Below, one piece after another: positions 58,989 through 64,000 of a stretch of 64,000 nucleotides of DNA. The notes below the pieces were generated by a model. It saw nothing but the letters and a program-made list of their open reading frames with translations, was not told the DNA's origin and ran no database searches. The translations under genes and the position numbers were made by a program. Position 1 is the stretch's first letter; every line of letters starts with the position of its first letter. This stretch comes from CAZJBS01 sp964544475 (GTDB lineage: Bacteria; CLD3; SB21), in NCBI GenBank assembly GCA_964544475.1, contig CAZJBS010000004.1, positions 1 through 64,000 of the forward strand, given 5' to 3'.

Positions 58989-59447
58989 ATGATCATAGCT
59001 GTCGGATGCGACCATGGAGGATTCCCGTTGAAACAGACGGTCATCGACACGGTCAAGGCCGCCGGTCACGAGACGGTGGACCTCGGAACGTTTTCCGCGG
59101 AAGCCGTGGATTACCCTGACTTTTCAAAAGCGGTGGCCAACACGGTTCAGAAAAAAAAGGCCGACCGCGGTATCATCATTTGCGGCAGCGGCGTCGGGGC
59201 GACCGTTGCGGCCAATAAGTTCAAGGGCATTCGCGCCGGTTTGTGTCATGATACGTTTTCCGCGCGGCAGGGCGTCGAAGACGACGACATGAACGTGCTA
59301 ACCATGGGTGCGCGCATCATCGGTCCGCTGCTGGCGATCGAGATCATCCAGGCTTTCCTGAAGGCCAAATTCTCCCACGCCGAACGCCACGAACGGCGGC
59401 TCAACAAGGTCAAAGGATTTGAGGATAGGTTCGGAAAAGACGATTGA
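58989..59447 (+). CDS. rpiB: Ribose-5-phosphate isomerase B
   Basis: 152 residues. Interconverts ribose-5-P and ribulose-5-P. Motifs: IAVGCDHGGFPLKQ, VDYPDFSKAVANTV, IIICGSGVGATVAANKFKGIRAGLCHDTFSA (catalytic His and GSG..ATVAAN), EDDDMNVLTMGARIIG. AAGGAG upstream. The 59446-59465 hairpin covers its stop codon. Confidence 0.95.
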   Translation: MIIAVGCDHGGFPLKQTVIDTVKAAGHETVDLGTFSAEAVDYPDFSKAVANTVQKKKADRGIIICGSGVGATVAANKFKGIRAGLCHDTFSARQGVEDDDMNVLTMGARIIGPLLAIEIIQAFLKAKFSHAERHERRLNKVKGFEDRFGKDD

Positions 59448-59465
59448 ATTCACAGTGGTGAATTC
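59446..59465. terminator. Hairpin between convergent rpiB and the T9SS nuclease gene
   Basis: Perfect GAATTCAC-AGTG-GTGAATTC (8-bp stem, 4-nt loop) over the rpiB stop codon. It lacks a T run, so termination is only suggested. Confidence 0.4.
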
Positions 59466-59475
59466 AAGCTGCTGT

Positions 59476-60720
59476 TCATTTCCGCAGAATCATCTTCCTC
59501 GTTTGTACAAATTCCCCTGCTTCAATACGATATAGATAGATACCGCCCGCGACCGGATTTCCGGCATCGTTGCGGGCATCCCACCAGGCACGATTCAGCC
59601 CCGCCGGCACTGTTTCCTGTACAAGCGTCCGCACTTTCTGGCCAAGCAAATTGTATATGACCAGCGTCACCGTCGTTGGTGCGGGCACCTGGTAGGCAAT
59701 GACCGTCGTCGGATTGAATGGATTGGGGTGATTTTGTTCGAGCCGAAAGCCATTCTGCGACAAATCCCCGTGGGCGATGTCCGTTGCCGTTTTGCTGATG
59801 AAATCGGCGTAAACCGGCAGGTGGTCCGAGGCATAGTGCAGGGCGTTGGCGACATTGGCCGGCACGGCCGTATTGGGCATCTGATTGATCGAGTCGTTGA
59901 AGTGGTTTCCGTCGTTGCCAAATGGCGTGTACGTACCGGCCACGTATTCAATGTTGGCGTTGTTGTTCAGCCCGTAAGACGACAGAATAAAATCAAACCG
60001 GTCATCCAGTCCGCCGGTGGCTCCGTAATCGCCGAGATCCCGCACGCGCGTGGATTGCGTGTGCACGGGCGCATACGTTCCGTTGTTATGCCAGTTGCCG
60101 ACCTGCGCGATCAGATCCTGGGCACGGCCATTGTTGTTGGTTTCACTGGCGATGAACTTCTGATAGCCCGGCTCCGAACTCGTATAAAAATTCATGTCAC
60201 CGGCGATGATGAATTCGGTCCCTGCCGGAAGCAGGCCAAGCCGGTTGCGCAGAATCGTGACTTCGGCCAGTCGATCGGCTTCATAGCCCTCCGAAGCCTT
60301 GAGATGGCAACTGTAAAGCCGTAGCGTCCTTCCGCCAATGGAAACAACGTAGACGCCAAAACACCGCAGATTTGTTCGAATGGTGTCGGTCGACAGCAAC
60401 GTCACTTTGGAGGCGCGGTAGAACAGCATGTTGTCGGTGTCATACCCGTCGATGAATGGCGCCCTGGCATATTGGACACCCGCGCTGTTGAGAGCGTCAA
60501 GAACGACATCGGCCCCTGAAGCCGTGATGACTTCCTGCATCAGTACGATGTCCGGATTGATCGCTTGCAGAATGGTTGTAAAATGACCGAACCGGGCCTG
60601 GGCGGTCGTTGCATCAAGATTCAGACCATTGTACGTCATCAGGCGGAACGGCACATCGGCCAGAACGGCCGATGTCCACAGCGTCGTCAAAACGGTCAGG
60701 AGGACCAGTCGTTTCTTCAA
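59476..60720 (-). CDS. Secreted endonuclease/exonuclease/phosphatase-family enzyme with T9SS tail
   Basis: 414 residues from TTG 60720, preceded by GGAGACGGC; the in-frame ATG upstream lies in the divergent promoter region and gives no signal peptide at the N-terminus. Signal peptide LKKRLVLLTVLTTLW..AVLA. EEP domain (about 22-325) with catalytic blocks LMTYNGLNLD, DIVLMQEV (Glu), YSCHLKASEGYEADRL, FIIAGDMNFYTSSEPGY (D-x-N), DDRFDFILSS and ASDHLPVYADF (SDH). T9SS tail about 330-414 (HPNPFNPTTVIAYQVP, VAGGIYLYRIEAG, TRKMILRK). The activity could be DNase or phosphodiesterase at or outside the cell surface. Confidence 0.88.
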   Translation of the reverse strand: MKKRLVLLTVLTTLWTSAVLADVPFRLMTYNGLNLDATTAQARFGHFTTILQAINPDIVLMQEVITASGADVVLDALNSAGVQYARAPFIDGYDTDNMLFYRASKVTLLSTDTIRTNLRCFGVYVVSIGGRTLRLYSCHLKASEGYEADRLAEVTILRNRLGLLPAGTEFIIAGDMNFYTSSEPGYQKFIASETNNNGRAQDLIAQVGNWHNNGTYAPVHTQSTRVRDLGDYGATGGLDDRFDFILSSYGLNNNANIEYVAGTYTPFGNDGNHFNDSINQMPNTAVPANVANALHYASDHLPVYADFISKTATDIAHGDLSQNGFRLEQNHPNPFNPTTVIAYQVPAPTTVTLVIYNLLGQKVRTLVQETVPAGLNRAWWDARNDAGNPVAGGIYLYRIEAGEFVQTRKMILRK

Positions 60721-60802
60721 GCCGTCTCCATAATGCTGAACGATTCGTTTTCTGCAATATACGCCATTGATCTGCCGTTTGGCAATGAAACTTTCATGCG
60801 TC

Positions 60803-60831
60803 TTGTTTCGGAGTTGCAAATGGCGTAAAAT
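60803..60831 (+). promoter_or_regulatory. Candidate promoter of the kynA operon
   Basis: TTGTTT (60803-60808), 17-nt spacer, TAAAAT (60826-60831), about 55 nt upstream of kynA, in the divergent spacer with the T9SS nuclease. Confidence 0.55.
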
Positions 60832-60886
60832 GGAATAAGTTTCCAGTAGTCACTCCATGTTTCTGGCGCGATCCAAGAAGGAGACC

Positions 60887-61981
60887 ATGGATAAACCCTA
60901 TCCACCCATTTATTATGCCGATTACCTGAAGCTGAGCGAACTGTTGTCGTGCCAGCGGCCGAAGAGCGACGAATACGGCCATCCGGCTCACGATGAGATG
61001 CTTTTTGTGATCGTACACCAGGCCTACGAATTGTGGTTCAAACAAATTCTCCATGAGATGGGTTCGGTCATTCATTTGTTTGAAAAAGACCGGGTGGACG
61101 AGCGCAACATGGGCATTGCGGTTTCGCGCCTGGCACGCATCACTGAGATTCAGAAGGTGCTCGTGGATCAGTTGCGCATACTCGAAACGATGACTCCGCT
61201 GGATTTTCTTGACTTCAGGGATTTTCTCATGCCGGCGTCGGGTTTTCAGAGTTTTCAATTTCGACTGATTGAAAATCGACTTGGCTTGAAGCAAACCCAC
61301 CGGATGTATTTCGAACAGGCGCCCTATTATTCTCGCCTTTCGGCCGAACACCGCGATATGTTAAAGGCATCTGAAAACGATCTTTCACTGTTCGAACTGG
61401 TCGAAAAATGGCTGGAGCGTACTCCGTTTTTGGAGCTTGGTGATTTCAATTTTTGGGAAGTGTATGCCAGGGCCGTCCGGTCGATGCTGGCCCAGGACCG
61501 GCTGGCGATCAACGCCAATCCGACATTGACGGCACAGTCGAAAGAAGGCCAATTGGACCAACTGGCAAAAACAGAAATGAATTTTGAAGCGTTGATCGAT
61601 CCGGAAAAGCATGAACAACTCCGGCGTGAAGGGGTACGCCGGCTCTCGCACAGGGCCACGGAAGCCGCACTGCTGATCTGCCTGTATCGCGACCAACCCA
61701 TCCTGCAAATGCCGTTCCGGTTGATCACGGCCCTGATCGATATCGATGAACTCTTCACAACGTGGCGGTACCGTCACTCGCTCATGGTGCACCGGATGAT
61801 TGGCACAAAAATCGGCACGGGCGGTTCTTCAGGACATCAGTATCTGCGGGCTACAACGGAGCGCCACAAGGTGTTTGTCGATTTGTTCAATTTGTCCACA
61901 TTCCTGATTCCCCGTTCGGCGTTGCCGGCCCTGCCGAGAGAGCTGGAAAGAAATCTCGGATTCTACTATGGAAACAAGTAA
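60887..61981 (+). CDS. kynA: Tryptophan 2,3-dioxygenase
   Basis: 364 residues from ATG 60887 (AAGGAG upstream). Heme enzyme opening the indole ring of Trp to N-formylkynurenine. Family blocks: YPPIYYADYLKLSELLSCQ, HDEMLFVIVHQAYELWFKQI, the ILETMTPLDFLDFRDFL stretch with PASGFQSFQFRLIE, and the heme/substrate region FTTWRYRHSLMVHRMIGTKIGTGGSSGHQYL (read as two parts) with the proximal His in LMVHRMIG. First gene of the pathway operon. Length is longer than the 280-residue bacterial form and closer to the eukaryote-like class. Confidence 0.95.
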   Translation: MDKPYPPIYYADYLKLSELLSCQRPKSDEYGHPAHDEMLFVIVHQAYELWFKQILHEMGSVIHLFEKDRVDERNMGIAVSRLARITEIQKVLVDQLRILETMTPLDFLDFRDFLMPASGFQSFQFRLIENRLGLKQTHRMYFEQAPYYSRLSAEHRDMLKASENDLSLFELVEKWLERTPFLELGDFNFWEVYARAVRSMLAQDRLAINANPTLTAQSKEGQLDQLAKTEMNFEALIDPEKHEQLRREGVRRLSHRATEAALLICLYRDQPILQMPFRLITALIDIDELFTTWRYRHSLMVHRMIGTKIGTGGSSGHQYLRATTERHKVFVDLFNLSTFLIPRSALPALPRELERNLGFYYGNK

Positions 61982-62026
61982 CATGGCGGGGCAGGATCCG
62001 ACGATGCTCCACACGCGAGGTGATTC

Positions 62027-62809
62027 ATGACCATCGATCTCTCCGGCAAACGCGCGCTGGTTTGCGGAAGCACGCAAGGCATCGGCCGGGCCGTGGCGAT
62101 GGTCCTGGCGTCATGTGGGGCCGAAGTGATTTTGGTGGCAAGAAATGAAACCGCTTTGAACGATGTGCGCGGACGGTTGAAACCCGGGCCTCAACATGAT
62201 TTCCTATGCGCGGATTTCCAAAGGCCCGATGAACTCAGGGAAAAACTGTCGGACTACTTCAAGAACAGCACTCCGGTTCACATTCTGCTCAACAATACCG
62301 GTGGTCCGGCCGCCGGGCAGGCGATCGACGCGGCGAGTGATGCCTTTGAGACCGCCTTCCGCCAGCATCTGGTTTGCAATCAGATTCTGGCTCAGGCTGT
62401 CGTGCCCGGCATGAAAGCCGCCGGCTACGGACGCATCGTGAATATCATTTCCACATCTGTCAAACAGCCGATTCGCCAACTTGGCGTATCCAATACGATT
62501 CGCGGCGCGGTGGCCAGTTGGGCCAAGACCCTCGCGACCGAGCTTGGGCCTTTTGGAATCACTGTGAATAATGTTCTTCCCGGAGCGACTCGCACGGAAC
62601 GATTGAACAGCCTCTTCGAAAATCGCGCCAGACAGAGCGGCAAGACACCGGACGACATCGCCAGGGAATGGCTCGCTGAGATTCCCGCCGGCCGATTCGC
62701 CGAACCAGATGAGATCGCCCACGCCGTGGCGTTTCTTGTTTCGCCGCAAGCCGCCTACATTAATGGTGTGAATTTGCCGGTGGACGGCGGAAGACTGGGA
62801 TGTCTTTGA
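62027..62809 (+). CDS. SDR-family oxidoreductase of the kynurenine operon
   Basis: 260 residues. NAD(P) motif GSTQGIGRAVAMVLA (TGxxxGIG variant), LLNNTGGPAAGQ (NNAG-like, NTGG variant) and the end VNGVNLPVDGG. Where classical SDRs have YXXXK, this reads SNTIRGAVASW after IISTSVKQPIRQLGVS, so the catalytic Tyr/Lys pair appears substituted. A dehydrogenase role is therefore not certain. Location between TDO and aldehyde dehydrogenase suggests a step in Trp breakdown, for example reduction or tautomerisation after 2-aminomuconate. The substrate is unknown. Confidence 0.75.
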   Translation: MTIDLSGKRALVCGSTQGIGRAVAMVLASCGAEVILVARNETALNDVRGRLKPGPQHDFLCADFQRPDELREKLSDYFKNSTPVHILLNNTGGPAAGQAIDAASDAFETAFRQHLVCNQILAQAVVPGMKAAGYGRIVNIISTSVKQPIRQLGVSNTIRGAVASWAKTLATELGPFGITVNNVLPGATRTERLNSLFENRARQSGKTPDDIAREWLAEIPAGRFAEPDEIAHAVAFLVSPQAAYINGVNLPVDGGRLGCL

Positions 62810-62856
62810 ATTGAGAATAAGCCGGATTGAAGTCATAACGTCAAGGAACCGAACGA

Positions 62857-63468
62857 ATGTGTGACAAAACGGCGTACGATCCGTCGCCGCTTTTGCGGCA
62901 GGTGTTTTCCGAGCACGTTCTTCGCTACGGCGATCCGGATATGCTGTATCATTTCGGCGAAGACGGCGACCCGTCGGAACGTCTTGATGTGTATGTCTGG
63001 CAGGTCAAACCGGACATCCCTGTGACCACGTTCAGCACTCTTGGCATGTCGGATCGTGCCATGACCGGATGCGAGCACCGTTGTGAACTCCACTGGACGA
63101 TCCGCGGTAAGATGGAAGATCACGAGGAAGCGGATGCCGCCGCTTTTCTGGCCAACCTGGCCATGTTCCCGTATTTGAAGGGAACGTATTTTGATTTCTG
63201 GCATGTCCTTCCCATGTTGCCGACTCTCCCATCTTTTCCGTCATGTTCAGCCGGATTGTTTCATCCCTCTTTTGTGGACGGCGGCTGGGACGCGTTGTCT
63301 GCGGGAATCACGACAGTCAAGATCCTCAATTTTGTGCCGCTGACGGCGGAAGAATGTCATGAAGCCCGAACAATGGGGGTTAATGCATTGTTATCGCGGC
63401 TGCAGGCGGAACGGGTCGATCTTTTTGTGGATCGGACCCAGCAAGTCCGCCAACCTTATGTCCATTGA
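62857..63468 (+). CDS. Suppressor-of-fused (SUFU)-like domain protein
   Basis: 203 residues. Matches the bacterial SUFU-like domain from memory: LDVYVWQVKPDIPVTTFSTLGMSD, GCEHRCELHWTIRG, AAAFLANLAMFPYLKGTYFDFWHVLPM and FVPLTAEECHEARTMGVNALLSRL. These domains are found in immunity and uncharacterised bacterial loci; biochemical function is unknown. It is set within a Trp-catabolic operon, 48 nt after the SDR and 49 nt before the aldehyde dehydrogenase. Identification is by pattern only. Confidence 0.6.
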   Translation: MCDKTAYDPSPLLRQVFSEHVLRYGDPDMLYHFGEDGDPSERLDVYVWQVKPDIPVTTFSTLGMSDRAMTGCEHRCELHWTIRGKMEDHEEADAAAFLANLAMFPYLKGTYFDFWHVLPMLPTLPSFPSCSAGLFHPSFVDGGWDALSAGITTVKILNFVPLTAEECHEARTMGVNALLSRLQAERVDLFVDRTQQVRQPYVH

Positions 63469-63517
63469 CACCGAAAAACCGGCGCATGGCATCGGACGGT
63501 GAAGTGAAAAATATTTG

Positions 63518-64000
63518 ATGGAAAAAATTCTCAACTACATCGACGGTGTTTTGGCGCCGGCCCTTTCCGGCCAGACCATTGAGGACTTCAATCCGGCTAC
63601 GGGAGACGTGTATGCCACACTGCCGGATTCCGAAACGCGCGATGTCGAAGCCGCCGTGAGCGCCGCGAGAAATGCTTTCCCCGCGTGGTCCGTGATGCGG
63701 GCCGAGGAGCGATCGCGACTCCTTCTGCGGATTTCACAACTCATCGACGAAAGACTCGACGCCCTGGCCCTCGCCGAGTCCATTGATAACGGGAAACCTG
63801 TGACATTGGCGCGTGAGGTGGACATCCCTCGATCGAGCAGCAATTTCTTTTTCTTTTCGACGGCCGTCATGCAAATGGCCTCCGAGTCGCACGCCACGGA
63901 TCAGCGCGCCATCAACTACACGCTGCGCCAACCGCTGGGTATCGTCGGGTGTATTTCCCCGTGGAATCTTCCCATGTATTTGTTCTCCTGGAAGATCGCG
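63518..64000 (+). CDS. Aldehyde dehydrogenase, likely 2-aminomuconic-semialdehyde type (partial)
   Basis: The first 161 residues are in the window; the gene runs off the right edge. LNYIDGVLAPALSGQTIEDFNPATGDVYATLP, ARNAFPAWSVMRAEERSRLLLRISQLIDE, ESIDNGKPVTLAREVDIPRS and PLGIVGCISPWNLPMYLFSWK are the N-terminal NAD-binding part of the ALDH superfamily. The region is close to the aminomuconate/hydroxymuconate semialdehyde dehydrogenases of Trp and aromatic degradation. The catalytic Cys is beyond the edge. Last visible gene of the kynA operon. Confidence 0.88.
   Translation, partial: MEKILNYIDGVLAPALSGQTIEDFNPATGDVYATLPDSETRDVEAAVSAARNAFPAWSVMRAEERSRLLLRISQLIDERLDALALAESIDNGKPVTLAREVDIPRSSSNFFFFSTAVMQMASESHATDQRAINYTLRQPLGIVGCISPWNLPMYLFSWKIA

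Noticed and set aside
1..64000. Prophage, integrative element or transposon
   Set aside because: No integrase, transposase, phage structural gene or tRNA attachment site is visible; only short non-coding repeats suggest mobility.

Overview
The window reads as chromosomal DNA of a Gram-negative member of the FCB (Fibrobacterota-Chlorobiota-Bacteroidota) superphylum. Six complete genes, and very probably a seventh cut by the left edge, encode secreted proteins; the six end in a Por-type (T9SS) sorting tail of the form NPFN ... VYN.LGQ ... SG.Y.YR ... RK. Strong AGGAG ribosome sites and TTGACA/TATAAT-like promoters are common. That argues against a typical Bacteroidota member and for a lineage such as Ignavibacteriota, Calditrichota or KSB1; this is inference, and no rRNA or T9SS machinery gene is present to settle it. 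Overlapping stop/start codons (ATGA, TGATG) are frequent.

Layout. 1-2.6 kb: two paralogous T9SS-type secreted proteins flanking a stand-alone M6-protease N-terminal domain. 2.7-7.0 kb: the classical rplM-rpsI-rpsB-tsf-pyrH-frr translation operon. 7.3-9.5 kb: pabC-pabB for folate. 9.5-14.8 kb: repeat-rich spacer, a truncated receiver domain, an outer-membrane protein, a PQQ-type propeller and a lipoprotein. 14.9-21.1 kb: a large T9SS cargo, a secreted lectin-WD40-TPR protein and an outer-membrane barrel. 21.2-23.3 kb: ECF sigma, anti-sigma and MobA. 23.6-26.4 kb: cell-wall amidase and purD. 26.8-30.1 kb: ankyrin lipoprotein, small barrel, hutU. 30.2-35.0 kb: T9SS BNR protein, FAD reductase and cyclopropane-fatty-acid synthase.

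35.3-46.4 kb is the most unusual part. A minus-strand run of secreted proteins and lipoproteins with glycine zippers and small beta-barrel units ends with an outer-membrane protein and a membrane SpoIIE-type phosphatase. Divergent to it is a compact operon encoding an RsbW-like kinase, a STAS antagonist, an ECF sigma factor, its membrane anti-sigma factor and a PrsW-like intramembrane protease. The neighbourhood suggests one envelope-stress circuit that joins partner switching to regulated proteolysis.

46.5-50.8 kb: a T9SS BNR protein and a T9SS-tailed pentaheme cytochrome in one operon. 51.1-56.6 kb: housekeeping and redox genes (free-Met-sulfoxide reductase, half-size EamA, AlkD, YtxJ, DEAD-box helicase, nucleotide cyclase). 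56.7-58.5 kb: MarR-arsM-arsN2 with two mirror-image operators. 58.7-59.4 kb: ferredoxin and rpiB. 59.5-64 kb: a T9SS-tailed phosphodiesterase/nuclease and the start of a tryptophan (kynurenine) catabolic operon (kynA, SDR, SUFU-domain protein, aldehyde dehydrogenase cut by the window edge).

Repeats include heptameric tandem repeats (which appear to have contributed signal-peptide sequence and a stop codon) and a 112-bp triple-hairpin element present twice in opposite orientation plus one decayed copy. No tRNA, rRNA, CRISPR array, IS element or phage gene was recognised.
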